This document shows positions 36,472 through 45,814 of a stretch of DNA of 64,000 nucleotides, piece after piece. Source of the DNA: Desulfurispirillum indicum S5 (GTDB lineage Bacteria > Chrysiogenota > Chrysiogenetes > Chrysiogenales > Chrysiogenaceae); contig NC_014836.1 in assembly GCF_000177635.2 (NCBI RefSeq), positions 2,864,378 to 2,928,377 of the forward strand, given 5' to 3'. Positions within the stretch are counted from its first letter, which is position 1, and every line of letters begins with the position of its first letter. The position numbers were made by a program, and so were the translations under genes. The notes under the pieces were generated by a model. That model was not told the DNA's origin and ran no database searches. It worked only from the letters and a program-made list of their open reading frames with translations.

Positions 36472-37497
36472 ATGGCCAAGGACCTGACCAGCTCCGCCAT
36501 TGATCGACAGAACATCCTCAACAACCCTTATGCCTTGGCTGAAATTGAAAAAGCGGCGGGTATTCAGGGTATTCCCTTTGAAGGCAAAAACGTTGTCCTC
36601 AAGGAGCAGGTGGCGGAGTTCTTTGAGGTAACTGTTCGTACTATCGAAAATTACCTGGAACACCACACTGAAGAACTGGCGCAAAATGGTTATGAGGTCA
36701 TCAAGGGTAACCGTTTGAAAACATTGAAGGAGTCCATTCTCGCATTGGGTGTTCACGAAACGAATTTCGGGAACATATCCAAGACTCCTCAGCTGGGAGT
36801 TTTCGATTTTCGAGCCTTTCTCAATCTTGCCATGCTTATTTCGGAAAGCGAGCGGGCAAAGCTGCTGCGCCAGGCTATTTTGGACATTGTGATAGACACC
36901 ATCAATCACCGTACTGGTGGTGGAACCAAATACATCAACCAGCGGGATGAGGAGTTCCTGCACTCCGCCTTCATCGAGGAAAACTATCGCAAGCAGTTTA
37001 CCGACGCCCTGATGGATTGCGTGGCAATGGGCAACTTCAAGTATGCAATTTACACAGACAGGATATATGTCAGCATATTCCGTGAAAAGGCACAGGAGTA
37101 CCGTAAAATCCTGCGCCTGGGGCAAAAGGACAAGGTGCGGGATACCTTGTATTCCGAGGTACTGGATCTGATCGCATCCTATGAGTGTGGTCTGGGGGAT
37201 GCGCTACGTAAGGCAGCCGACCAGGTTGGCAGAAAGCTATCGGTCGGCGAAGTGGATGCCCTGTTCAACGACTTTGCGAATCAGGCGCACTGGCGTCCCT
37301 TGATTGAAAAGGCGCGTTCGAAGATGGCCAGCCGTGACCTGGCCTTCCGGGATGCTCTCCATCTGCAGCTCAAGGAATATGTAACTCCGGTACAGCGGGA
37401 TGAGTTCGAACGCTTTCTGGGTGAAAAAAGCAAGGAACTGTCCGAGCGTCTGGAAGAGTCCAGAGATGTCATGAAGCGCCTGAAAGAGCGTGGTTAA
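36472..37497 (+). CDS. RhuM-like DNA-binding protein, presumed antitoxin of the Doc pair
   Basis: The 341-aa protein has an N-terminal helix-turn-helix-like region (LKEQVAEFFEVTVRTIENYL, residues ~45-64). A RhuM/KilA-like middle follows (FDFRAFLNLAMLISESERA, then QAILDIVIDTINHRTGGGT). The C-terminus is helical and charged. ATG 36472 has AAGGAGAG upstream; the frame stays open 25 codons earlier without a good site. The stop TAA shares its last A with the Doc ATG (TAATG), so the two are coupled. Its role as antitoxin and autoregulator is inferred from the arrangement. The order resembles other RhuM/Fic pairs. Confidence 0.75.
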   Translation: MAKDLTSSAIDRQNILNNPYALAEIEKAAGIQGIPFEGKNVVLKEQVAEFFEVTVRTIENYLEHHTEELAQNGYEVIKGNRLKTLKESILALGVHETNFGNISKTPQLGVFDFRAFLNLAMLISESERAKLLRQAILDIVIDTINHRTGGGTKYINQRDEEFLHSAFIEENYRKQFTDALMDCVAMGNFKYAIYTDRIYVSIFREKAQEYRKILRLGQKDKVRDTLYSEVLDLIASYECGLGDALRKAADQVGRKLSVGEVDALFNDFANQAHWRPLIEKARSKMASRDLAFRDALHLQLKEYVTPVQRDEFERFLGEKSKELSERLEESRDVMKRLKERG

Positions 37498-37943
37498 TGG
37501 CATTGGTCTATCTTACGCTGGATCAGGCCATAGAGGTCCATGCCAAAACAGTTGAAGTGAGTGGTGGTGGAACCCTTGGGCACCTGGAGCTTGGCAAGCT
37601 GGACAGTGTGCTTCAGAATATCCAGAACGATGACTACTACCCAACATTCGAGGATAAGCTCACCCACCTGTTCTTTTGCGCCTGCAAGTTCCACTGTTTT
37701 CAGGATGGGAACAAACGCATTGCCATAACCCTCTCTGCGCAGATGTTGTTGTTAAACGGCTACTTGTATTGTGCCAGCAGCTTTATCCGAGAAATGGAGA
37801 ATATCAGCTACCACGTGGCTGCCGGGAATATTGGCAAAGAACTCCTGAGGGAGCTCATTGCAGCCCATCTGGCCGAGGAATCCGACAGCGAGGAGCTGAA
37901 ATTGAAAATATGGCATGCTATTTCGGGAAGCCTTCATAACTGA
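37497..37943 (+). CDS. doc: Doc-type Fic family toxin
   Basis: The 148-aa protein starts MALVYLTLDQAIEVHAKTVE and carries the Fic core HCFQDGNKRIAITLS near residue 61, with a Doc-like Lys (DGNKR) instead of the Gly of AMP-transferring Fic enzymes. Doc phosphorylates EF-Tu. The usual partner is the small antitoxin Phd; here it is a 341-aa DNA-binding protein. The HPF position reads HCF. The start overlaps the upstream stop. Confidence 0.85.
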   Translation: MALVYLTLDQAIEVHAKTVEVSGGGTLGHLELGKLDSVLQNIQNDDYYPTFEDKLTHLFFCACKFHCFQDGNKRIAITLSAQMLLLNGYLYCASSFIREMENISYHVAAGNIGKELLRELIAAHLAEESDSEELKLKIWHAISGSLHN

Positions 37944-37985
37944 TACCCTGTTTCGCTCAACCACAACCCGCGCACTATTTGACAT

Positions 37986-38525
37986 TTATTTCTTTCCCCC
38001 TCCCTCCAACACCGTAAAGCTTTCGCGGAACCAGCGATCCATGATAATGGCAATGACAATAAACACTGGCAGGGTCACCAGGGAGCGCACAATGGTGAAC
38101 TGCAGCCCCAGAAAGGTGATTTCAAAGCCCAGCATGGGCAGCTTCATGGTGGAGAAGGCCCCGATATACACAAAGATATTGCGCACACTGGTGCCCTTTT
38201 TCCACATGAGATAGACGATAGGAAAGGCCACATAGAGGGGTCCGGCCTGGAACATGGCCAGCAGCACCATCCACAGCATGGAGATGAGCCCGGCGTCCTG
38301 CCCGGTGTGGCGCTGGACAAAATCCCGGGGAATCCACACATCCATCAGTCCGATGAGAATAAAGACAGCCGGCAGCACGGAGAGGACCTCCAGCAGGGAG
38401 TCGCCAAAACTCAGCCCAATCTGCACTCCGGAATTCCAGTCCAGCAGATGGGAGAGCCCAACGCCCAGGATAAAAAGCAAAATCACCCCAAGGCTGCGGC
38501 GATGCTGTGCCAGGTAGGCGCTCAT
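37986..38525 (-). CDS. Half-size permease, second gene (DUF318/ArsP-like)
   Basis: The 179-aa membrane protein has about four TM helices. SVLPAVFILIGLMDVWIPRD, then HTGQDAGLISMLWMVLLAM and AGPLYVAFPIVYLMWKKGTS, resemble the ArsP_1/DUF318 permease half. MSAYLAQHRRS is taken as the start; the frame is open far upstream over the neighbouring gene. It overlaps its partner by four bases (ATGA-type). Substrate is unknown. Confidence 0.7.
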   Translation of the reverse strand: MSAYLAQHRRSLGVILLFILGVGLSHLLDWNSGVQIGLSFGDSLLEVLSVLPAVFILIGLMDVWIPRDFVQRHTGQDAGLISMLWMVLLAMFQAGPLYVAFPIVYLMWKKGTSVRNIFVYIGAFSTMKLPMLGFEITFLGLQFTIVRSLVTLPVFIVIAIIMDRWFRESFTVLEGGGKK

Positions 38526-38998
38526 AGCATCCCCCACAGCAGCCACATGAGCACCCCGATCACCAGGGAACCCACAAAGCTCAGACCATTGCGGGCCAGG
38601 GCTATGCGCCAGCCAAAGTACTGCCGCTCCAGGGGGAGAGTCACCACCCCCACCATCATCAGTGACGTGACGAAGACGGCGATAATGGGATAGGCAACGC
38701 CATTGTTCAGCAGGAGCGCGGCGATGGGAAAAGCTACAAAGCCAGGCATCATGACCACCGCTCCCAGCAGGGCGGCTCCAAGGTAGGCTACCAGGCCGGA
38801 AGTCTGCCCAAGCCACCTTTCGATGGAAGCGGGGTCAAGCAGACTGAGTGCTATCGCAAGAGGAGCCAGTATGGCCAGCAGCGGCGGCAGGAGATTGGCA
38901 AACATTCTGCCGCCTTTGACAATACCCTCGCGGGTGCGGGAAAAATTGACGATGGCGCTGATGAGAACACACAACACCGTCATACTATAGAGCAGCAT
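38522..38998 (-). CDS. Half-size permease, first gene (DUF318/ArsP-like)
   Basis: The 158-aa membrane protein has four TM helices and the diagnostic MPGFVAFPIAALLLNNGVAY and TSLMMVGVVTLPLE. In one-chain relatives two such halves are joined, so the pair probably forms one transporter. MLLYSM at 38998 is preferred over a start 12 codons earlier. Some relatives export organoarsenicals; here the substrate is unknown. Confidence 0.7.
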   Translation of the reverse strand: MLLYSMTVLCVLISAIVNFSRTREGIVKGGRMFANLLPPLLAILAPLAIALSLLDPASIERWLGQTSGLVAYLGAALLGAVVMMPGFVAFPIAALLLNNGVAYPIIAVFVTSLMMVGVVTLPLERQYFGWRIALARNGLSFVGSLVIGVLMWLLWGML

Positions 38999-39318
38999 AA
39001 TGCACCTTTGAGAAATACGTATGCCAACGGGCATCTGCCATAGCTTTACTCCGAAACATCAAGGACATCAAGAGGCTGACTGATGCGTTACTATACCACT
39101 TGGAGCTTGCACACTCCTTGACGGGGAGGCACCGAAAAAAGCTCACCAGCTCCATTAAACATATTTTCTTCAAAGAGCTTAAATATATATGGCGTTTTCG
39201 CCATTAAAACTCATGCGCCTATCTTACAATGCTTTATATTGAAAATCTCATGCGCATTACCTTCCACTTCTCCATATAACAGGTATATTTCATTATGGCC
39301 TTTTATGCATACTTCTTC
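38999..39318. other. AT-rich gene-free upstream region
   Basis: I find no coding sequence between the permease start and the promoter at 39319. Short AT-rich stretches could host regulators, but no clear inverted repeat is seen. Confidence 0.5.
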
Positions 39319-39347
39319 TTGACAATATGGCAATTCTTGCATAGTAT
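39319..39347 (+). promoter_or_regulatory. Strong sigma70-like promoter of the rhodanese/porin operon
   Basis: TTGACA at 39319, a 17-base spacer, then TAGTAT at 39342. It leaves an approximately 110-base leader before the lipoprotein gene. Confidence 0.75.
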
Positions 39348-39464
39348 TAATTTGGGAAACATTTCACGTGATGGTTGCAAACCATTCAGCACGTTCCCGA
39401 CACTCAAGAAGGAGGCATATTCACCCGTTTACCGGTGCACAGCACCCATGGAGAGACAAACACT

Positions 39465-40763
39465 ATGAAGAAGGATGGAGGTATCATGAAAATGTTTTTC
39501 ACCCCATTGAAGCAGAGTAAACTGGTTCTGCTGCTGGCCATGATCCTGGCAACAGGCCTGCTGATCGTCGGCTGCAGTGGCTCCGACAGCTACACAAACC
39601 ATACCAAGCAGGCGCTGACGCTCACCCCGACTCCGCTTATCGAACCAGCGACCCTGAAGTCCTGGATGGATCAGGGGCTGGTGAATGCCGCTGCCCACAG
39701 TGAAAATGTGGTCATTCTGCAGGTAAGTCCTGACACTGCATACGATGACAGCCCCAGCATCCCTGGCGCCTACCTCTGGGATCAGGGTCTCCTGAACGCC
39801 AACCGCCTGGAAGGCCTGGCATTTAACGGTACCATGACCGCCACTGGCGAAACTATGGATGCGATTCTGCAGCCAGCTGGCGTCAACGGCAACTCCACCA
39901 TCGTGCTGACCTTTGTGGGCACTGGTGCAGCTGACTTATACCGGGTTTCCCGCGCCTACTTCCACCTGCGCTACTGGGGCTTCCCCAAAGAACGCATCAA
40001 GCTCCTTAATGGCGGGAACGCCGCCTGGGAAGCGTCCATCGCCGATAACAGCTGGGATATTGCAACCTACGGCATGGATGTTTATGTGAAGCCTGAGCCA
40101 CGCACCTCCAGTTTCAGCGTACGAGACAACGGCGCCCTGCAGGATGGCCTCCGCTACTCCATCGGTGAGATGCTGCAGGCGGTGGATGCCAATCTCGCCA
40201 GCATGGACGCCACGACCACGCGTACCATCAATATCATTCAGCAGGCGGCTCCTGGCGCACACATTATTCTGCACGCTACGGGTATCCCCCATGCTGAGTT
40301 CTCAAAAGAAGAAGACGGGCTGCGCAGGTTCAAGACCGCCGAGGAGCTGGTAACCCTGCTGGAGACCAATGACATAAACTCCAACCTGGTAACCATTACC
40401 CACTGTGTCTCAGCCACCAGTTGTGCACCCAGTTTCTTTGCCCTGGACGCCATTCTCGGCTGGCCTGCCGCTATTTATGACGGTTCTGCAAGCCAGTGGA
40501 ATGCCTACCGTGGCATCAAAACAGGTGTCGGTGAGGGAGGCGTTATTCCCAATACCGCCTGGGACACCAACCCCCGCTCCGTAGATACGGCAGGTACAAC
40601 AGCAACTGACATAATTGATCCAAAACTCAACACCCTGTACCTCACCATTGATGATCCCCGTGCCAATCAGATTGAGAATGAGGACTGGGAGTATATGCTT
40701 ACCCCAAGACAAACCACGACACCCCCCAGCAGTGTTGGTGGCGGAGCTCCTTCCGGCTGCTGA
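39465..40763 (+). CDS. Rhodanese-like lipoprotein
   Basis: The 432-aa protein has a lipoprotein signal (LLLAMILATGLLIVGC). It has two rhodanese-like folds: SWMDQGLVNAAAHSENVVIL, then YFHLRYWGFPKERIKLLNGG; and AEELVTLLETNDINSNLVTI with an active-loop candidate, HCVSATSCAPS (~330), having two cysteines five residues apart. The C-terminus is GGGAPSGC. Such proteins carry sulfane sulfur or selenium on cysteine. ATG 39465 has GGAGAG nine bases upstream; ATG 39486 is an alternative with a close GGAGGT. It is first in an operon with a porin and a small exported protein. Confidence 0.75.
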   Translation: MKKDGGIMKMFFTPLKQSKLVLLLAMILATGLLIVGCSGSDSYTNHTKQALTLTPTPLIEPATLKSWMDQGLVNAAAHSENVVILQVSPDTAYDDSPSIPGAYLWDQGLLNANRLEGLAFNGTMTATGETMDAILQPAGVNGNSTIVLTFVGTGAADLYRVSRAYFHLRYWGFPKERIKLLNGGNAAWEASIADNSWDIATYGMDVYVKPEPRTSSFSVRDNGALQDGLRYSIGEMLQAVDANLASMDATTTRTINIIQQAAPGAHIILHATGIPHAEFSKEEDGLRRFKTAEELVTLLETNDINSNLVTITHCVSATSCAPSFFALDAILGWPAAIYDGSASQWNAYRGIKTGVGEGGVIPNTAWDTNPRSVDTAGTTATDIIDPKLNTLYLTIDDPRANQIENEDWEYMLTPRQTTTPPSSVGGGAPSGC

Positions 40764-40810
40764 TTGAACAACGATATTGAGAACCATCGATTTACCTAGG
40801 AGGTAGCCTC

Positions 40811-42001
40811 GTGAAAATAGCAAAATCCGCGTCCCTTATGGCTGGCTTGTCGATGCTGGCAACACCGGCTCTGGCCGGCCCGATCTGGTCCTTCGGACCT
40901 GAGGATCAGGGGCTGATGAAACTCGACTACAAGGCCCAGTTCCAGATGAATCTCCGCGATACCGGTTCCGGCTCTGACGGGACGGGCAATACCAGTGAAT
41001 TCAACTTCCGCCGCAACCGCCTGGCCCTGATGGGAGCCTACGGAAGCAATTTCAGCCTCTATGTGCAGACCGAGTTCAACGAAGACAACAATATCACTCC
41101 CATGAACGTCAGCGACGGCAACAATTCGGATTTCCGCATCCTGGATGCCGTCATGCGCTTTCGTCAGAGCCCCAGCCTGAATGTATGGGTGGGGAAATTC
41201 AAGTACAACCTGACCCGCGAAAACCTGGAGTCATGTGAAGAGCCTCTGACCCTTGATCGCTCCGCTATGCTGCGCGCTCCCCTGGCCAGCAGCGGCACCC
41301 GTGACAAGGGCGTGGCGGTGTGGGGAAATCTGGCAGACAATATGTTCCAGTACCGCTTTGATGTCATGAACGGCCGCAATGACGCTGAGTCAGCGCCCAA
41401 TTCCAACTTCCGCTATAGTGCCCGTGCCCACGTTTCCCTTCTGGATCCTGAAGCAGGATATGGCTACAAGGGCACCTACCTGGGTGAACGCCGCGTTCTG
41501 ACCATTGGCGCGGCCTACCAGATGGAAGACGAGGTGGCCTACGCTGATGTGGCTGGCAGCAGCGACCCGGTTGACTACCGCGCCTGGACGGTGGATCTGT
41601 TCTTTGAGTACCCGGTGGAAGACGTGGGGACATTCACGGTTTCCGCGGCCTACGTGGATTACGATCTGGATGACGCCTACCAGGGTGCCAACCCCGATCC
41701 TGCCACAATCGGCCTGAACGGCGAAAAGAACGGTGGATACATCAAGGCCGGTTATATGCTGCCCAATCTGCCCCTGCAGTTCTTCGCCCGCAGTGAAAAC
41801 TGGTCGTTTGCCAGCCTGAATGGCGTTATTGGCCAGGAAGTTGACTGGAACAGTGTCGGCGTGAATTACTATCTGCGTGGGCAGGATCTGAAACTGACTC
41901 TTGAGTACTCAAAGGTTGACTTCGATCAGGAAGGCACCTTCGGCGGAGTTACCACGGAGAACTTTTCCACCCTCACCGCTCAGCTTCAGCTGATGTTCTA
42001 A
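40811..42001 (+). CDS. Outer-membrane porin
   Basis: The 396-aa protein has a signal peptide (LMAGLSMLATPALA). Alternating beta-strands follow (FNFRRNRLALMGAYGSNFSL, LYVQTEFNEDNN), as in phosphate/anion-selective porin O/P-like proteins. It ends in a terminal Phe (LQLMF), the Bam signal. The start is GTG 40811 behind AGGAGGT. It sits in the rhodanese operon and may admit an oxyanion acceptor (inference). Confidence 0.88.
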   Translation: MKIAKSASLMAGLSMLATPALAGPIWSFGPEDQGLMKLDYKAQFQMNLRDTGSGSDGTGNTSEFNFRRNRLALMGAYGSNFSLYVQTEFNEDNNITPMNVSDGNNSDFRILDAVMRFRQSPSLNVWVGKFKYNLTRENLESCEEPLTLDRSAMLRAPLASSGTRDKGVAVWGNLADNMFQYRFDVMNGRNDAESAPNSNFRYSARAHVSLLDPEAGYGYKGTYLGERRVLTIGAAYQMEDEVAYADVAGSSDPVDYRAWTVDLFFEYPVEDVGTFTVSAAYVDYDLDDAYQGANPDPATIGLNGEKNGGYIKAGYMLPNLPLQFFARSENWSFASLNGVIGQEVDWNSVGVNYYLRGQDLKLTLEYSKVDFDQEGTFGGVTTENFSTLTAQLQLMF

Positions 42002-42026
42002 AATACCACCGAATAAGGAGCACAGA

Positions 42027-42269
42027 ATGATGGCCAAAAGAATTTCAATTGTTTTTCTGGTATCCATAATCGCACTCTATGCCGCTGGAATGGCAGTTTC
42101 CGCTGAACTTCAGGGCAAAGTGGTCGATGTGAAGGGGAAAACCGTGACCATCGAGATCAACAAGGGCAAAGCTTCCGACCTGTCAAAAGGCGACACGGTC
42201 GAAATCAAGTCCGAGGAGAAAAAAGCAACTCCACCACGGCGTGGGCAGGATATGCTGATGGGCTGCTGA
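42027..42269 (+). CDS. Small exported protein with C-terminal cysteine
   Basis: The 80-aa protein has a signal peptide (ISIVFLVSIIALYAAGMAVSA). A short beta-rich domain (LQGKVVDVKGKTVTIEINKG) then a basic tail ends in MLMGC. It resembles small SH3-like or OB-like periplasmic proteins. Function is unknown. AAGGAG precedes the start. It is last before a strong terminator. Confidence 0.7.
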   Translation: MMAKRISIVFLVSIIALYAAGMAVSAELQGKVVDVKGKTVTIEINKGKASDLSKGDTVEIKSEEKKATPPRRGQDMLMGC

Positions 42270-42279
42270 GCAGCTTTCT

Positions 42280-42307
42280 GCGGGGCTGGAAACAGCCCCG
42301 CTTTTTT
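42280..42307 (+). terminator. Terminator after the rhodanese/porin operon
   Basis: The 9-bp stem GCGGGGCTG/CAGCCCCGC has a GAAA tetraloop and is followed by six Ts. Confidence 0.92.
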
Positions 42308-42418
42308 CTTGTGCAGATTCCTCGCCTTTGCCTTGTGAATGACATGACACGGGACGCCCTCATTGCTATACTTTGCTCCGTGTGACATTTTCCCGTATTT
42401 TCTCTGTCTGGATGTCCG

Positions 42419-44275
42419 ATGAACTTTCTCTTTCCCATACTCATGGCTCTGGTACTCATGATAGCAGGCTGCCAGCTTTCCCCATCTGAGCCCAAAGCGT
42501 CAGGGTGCGTGCAGTGCCATCAGGGCCTGGAACAGGTCTCCCCCAGCCATCATGACTGCACCCAATGCCATGGCGGCGACCCGGACACCATGGATGAAAA
42601 TATTGCCCACTGGTCCATGTATGGCCCCAAAAATCCCTCATCGCCGCAATACTGGGAGAGGACGTGCGGCAGCTGTCATACCTATCAACTGCAACGGGTG
42701 CAGTCGAGCCTGATGAACACGGCAACGGGAATGATCAAAAACATTCAGCTTACCTGGGAGGGAGAAGACGGCAAACTCTATGCCAGCAAGCCACTGAAAA
42801 CCTATGGCGCCGATGGTACGGAGCTGGTACTGGAGGGTGTGGAAAAGCTTGATCACCTGTCCGGTGAGCTGTACCGCAAGTTCTGCGCCCTGTGCCACGT
42901 CGGCATTGAGTCCAACCAGTCGTGGTCGGCAAGCCATGCTGCCGGATGCGCGGCCTGCCACTTTCCCTATAATGACAATGCCACCTACCAGGGCGGTGAC
43001 CGGCACCTGCAAGGCAAGTGGCCTTACTCCGAGACCCATGCCATGCAGGTGCTGCCAGAGAATCGTGTCTGCTTCCGCTGCCACAACCGCAGCGGACGAA
43101 TTGCCATGAGTTATGAAGGTCAGAATGACGGCAACAACAGCCTTGTTCCCACCAATCAGGGGTATCCCGGCCCGGAGCTGATAAGCGGCATACGCAACGC
43201 GACGTCCATTGCCCCGGATATACACCACAAACGGGGCCTTGAGTGTATCGACTGCCACACATCACGGGATATTATGGGTGACGGCTACGCCTATGAAAAC
43301 ATGTATGAACAGGTGGAAATCCGGTGTGAAGACTGCCATGGCAGCGCAGACAGGAAGCCCGCCTACGCGGAAGTAGCCCGCGAGCACTCAGAAGCAGTGC
43401 GGGAATCGCAGCACTACCAGCGCCAGGTAAAAATGGGCGACAAGATGATCCTGACCTCCAAAGGGCGAAAATATTCCAATGTGTTTTATGAGGATGGAGC
43501 TGTCTGGCTCGTCAGTAAGCGCACCGGTGAACGCCACGAAAGCAAGGTGATCACCCAGACACCAGAGCATACCATCGCCGGCCACGAACGCCTGGAGTGC
43601 TACAGCTGCCACTCACGAAGTGTCGCGCAGTGCTATGGGTGCCACACCCAGTATGACCTGCGTGAGCAGGGAAGGGATTTTATCAAAGGCCGCAATACTC
43701 CTGGCGCCTTCAGCGAAACCGAGGACTACCGCACCCTCTACCCCTTCCCCCTGGCATTGAATCAGCATGGCAGAATATCTCCGGTCACGCCGGGTTGCCA
43801 GACATTTGTGACGGTCGTAGAAGCAGATGGCAGCCTTTCGAAAGACAGTTATGTCTCTGTGTACGATGGAAAACAGCGGTTGCGCTTTGCCCCTTTCTTT
43901 GGCCACAACATCGGCAGCAAGGCTGTCAGCTGCGAAGAGTGCCACGGAAATCCCGCTTTTGCCGGCTTTGGGCAGCATGTGGTTGAGGGGAACTCCATCA
44001 CGCCAACCCTGCTGTGTGAAAAATCTGACCGCAAGCCTCTGGATGGCTTTCTGACCCTGGAGGAGGGAACGCTGGAAGCGTTTTCGGCCATTACCCGTGA
44101 AAATTCACGCCCCCTGAACGCCCGGGAAATTCGGCGCATGTGGGCTGTCAACCAGTGCCTGATATGCCATACCGACCCCAAAGATCCGATATACCAGAAG
44201 GAGCTTGACTACCGTGTACTTTCTCGTTGCCTTGATCGTCCTGCTCATGCCCGCCCCGCTTCCGGCAGCCACTGA
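42419..44275 (+). CDS. Dodecaheme c-type cytochrome lipoprotein
   Basis: The 618-aa protein has a lipobox (LVLMIAGC) and twelve CxxCH sites: CVQCH, CTQCH, CGSCH, CALCH, CAACH, CFRCH, CIDCH, CEDCH, CYSCH, CYGCH, CEECH and CLICH. It is anchored by lipid, probably on the periplasmic side, and should carry electrons over a long chain. The 3' end overlaps the 10-heme gene. It heads a six-gene bc-type operon. Confidence 0.92.
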   Translation: MNFLFPILMALVLMIAGCQLSPSEPKASGCVQCHQGLEQVSPSHHDCTQCHGGDPDTMDENIAHWSMYGPKNPSSPQYWERTCGSCHTYQLQRVQSSLMNTATGMIKNIQLTWEGEDGKLYASKPLKTYGADGTELVLEGVEKLDHLSGELYRKFCALCHVGIESNQSWSASHAAGCAACHFPYNDNATYQGGDRHLQGKWPYSETHAMQVLPENRVCFRCHNRSGRIAMSYEGQNDGNNSLVPTNQGYPGPELISGIRNATSIAPDIHHKRGLECIDCHTSRDIMGDGYAYENMYEQVEIRCEDCHGSADRKPAYAEVAREHSEAVRESQHYQRQVKMGDKMILTSKGRKYSNVFYEDGAVWLVSKRTGERHESKVITQTPEHTIAGHERLECYSCHSRSVAQCYGCHTQYDLREQGRDFIKGRNTPGAFSETEDYRTLYPFPLALNQHGRISPVTPGCQTFVTVVEADGSLSKDSYVSVYDGKQRLRFAPFFGHNIGSKAVSCEECHGNPAFAGFGQHVVEGNSITPTLLCEKSDRKPLDGFLTLEEGTLEAFSAITRENSRPLNAREIRRMWAVNQCLICHTDPKDPIYQKELDYRVLSRCLDRPAHARPASGSH

Positions 44276-45464
44276 CAAAAACTGCCTGGACTGCCACCAG
44301 AACCATGTCACGGGAGCTCATGCGGAGGTCTCCTGCTCCGCGTGCCACGGCACCTTTGACGAGCACCATCAGGCTGGGGTGCCATCCCTTATTCAGCACC
44401 GCTGCCAGGCGTGCCATGAGGGCACTGTCGGGATTTTTCAGGGCCCCATGGCAACGCGCCATAAGGAAAAGGCTTTCGTTGAGCGCAGCTGGGGAAAGGC
44501 AGATCCTGATTTTTTTCAGATAAACTGCAAAGGGTGCCATGTACAGAGTTGCTTTGACTGCCATGGTTTCGAACGCCAGACCCATCGGTTGACCAGGCCC
44601 GCCACACTGAGTTGCCACTCCTGTCATCGGGGATATTATGTTGGAGCCGATTACTACGGCTATGCCCCGCGCGAGGATGCCCTGCGCTATCAGCGGGGTG
44701 CCGATATTCAGGGGGAGAAATATCTGAAAATGCGGCCTGATGTGCATCAGCGCGCCGGAATGTCCTGCGGTGACTGCCACAGCATGCCGAGCCTGGCTGC
44801 CGGAAAAAGCAGCGCGAAATACTGTCGCGACTGCCACACACCCGACCCGAAAATTATCGAACACGGAATACCTGCCCACATGGAAAGGCTCGAGTGCTAT
44901 GCCTGCCACTCGGGCTGGGGCGCTCAGGAATACGGAACCTTTTTTGTTCGCTTTACGCAAAGCCCTTTTCAGGAGTACTTCCACGTCCGAACCGGAAATA
45001 CCGCCGAAAATTATATCCGGAGCGCTTACCTGAAAAGGCAGGATCTGCCTCCGCTCGGCATAAATCAGCGCGGTCTTGTCAGTCCGATCCGCCCACAGTT
45101 TCTGGCCTACTTCAGCGATATCAAAGCAGAAGAGGTCGTCGGCGAAGAAAACCGGCTACTGGCAGCAGAGTGGAAGGCGTTTTTCCCCCATACGGTTCAG
45201 CGGGGAACTCCCATGTGTGACGCCTGTCATAACAGTCCACGCCGGTTTCTGCTGGAGAGCCCGGAAGACCGCATTTACCTGCCGGCAGCTGATGGCCTGG
45301 GACTGGATTCATTCTGGCAGCAAGAGAATCAGGTGATGGTCAACGGATCCTTCTACGAGCGCCAGCGATTTGATAGGATGTCACGACGTGACAGCAATTA
45401 CACAAAAGCATATGTGGAAAAATGGAAACAATTTCTGGAAAACGTCGACGATTTCTCACACTAG
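44214..45464 (+). CDS. Decaheme c-type cytochrome
   Basis: The 416-aa protein has a signal peptide (FLVALIVLLMPAPLPAA) and ten CxxCH sites: CLDCH, CSACH, CQACH, CKGCH, CFDCH, CHSCH, CGDCH, CRDCH, CYACH and CDACH. GTG 44214 lies ten bases after AAGGAG; a TTG at 44205 is too close to it. It overlaps the upstream 12-heme gene by 62 bases and the Rieske gene by 43, so translation is coupled. It shares general architecture with the 12-heme protein. Confidence 0.88.
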   Translation: MYFLVALIVLLMPAPLPAATDKNCLDCHQNHVTGAHAEVSCSACHGTFDEHHQAGVPSLIQHRCQACHEGTVGIFQGPMATRHKEKAFVERSWGKADPDFFQINCKGCHVQSCFDCHGFERQTHRLTRPATLSCHSCHRGYYVGADYYGYAPREDALRYQRGADIQGEKYLKMRPDVHQRAGMSCGDCHSMPSLAAGKSSAKYCRDCHTPDPKIIEHGIPAHMERLECYACHSGWGAQEYGTFFVRFTQSPFQEYFHVRTGNTAENYIRSAYLKRQDLPPLGINQRGLVSPIRPQFLAYFSDIKAEEVVGEENRLLAAEWKAFFPHTVQRGTPMCDACHNSPRRFLLESPEDRIYLPAADGLGLDSFWQQENQVMVNGSFYERQRFDRMSRRDSNYTKAYVEKWKQFLENVDDFSH

Positions 45465-45814
45465 CCCTTGGCCTGCTGACGCTTGGCGGTATTGTACGCT
45501 TTCTGCGCCCAAATATCGCCCGTCAGGATGTGCGCCTTCATGTTGATTACGAGCCAGTTCCCGCCGGTGGGGCTCTGGTCTACCGGGAATCGCGGGTCGC
45601 CCTGATCCGCAATCAGGCTGACCAGGTGTACGCTCTTGATCTCACCTGTACTCACTTGGGCTGCACACTGACGGTGACCCCATCAGAGATTGTCTGCCCT
45701 TGCCATGGAAGCCGTTTTGATCGATCCGGAAATGTACTGCAGGGGCCAGCGGAGCGCCCACTGCGTCAGCTCCATGTCTCCCGCGACGCGCAACACTGGA
45801 CTGTCAGCCAATGA
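45422..45814 (+). CDS. Rieske [2Fe-2S] protein
   Basis: The 130-aa protein begins with a basic RRRF stretch and a hydrophobic anchor (LTLALGLLTLGGIVRFL). Cluster-binding boxes are CTHLGC near residue 76 and CPCHGS near 92. It takes electrons from quinol in a bc-type complex. It overlaps both neighbours; the last four bases are ATGA with the cytochrome b start. Confidence 0.93.
   Translation: METISGKRRRFLTLALGLLTLGGIVRFLRPNIARQDVRLHVDYEPVPAGGALVYRESRVALIRNQADQVYALDLTCTHLGCTLTVTPSEIVCPCHGSRFDRSGNVLQGPAERPLRQLHVSRDAQHWTVSQ

Noticed and set aside
36472-37497. Fic-inhibitory S-x-x-x-E-(G/N) motif in the Doc partner
   Set aside because: Only near matches, such as SAFIEEN and SERLEESR, occur, and Doc-type toxins do not depend on that motif.
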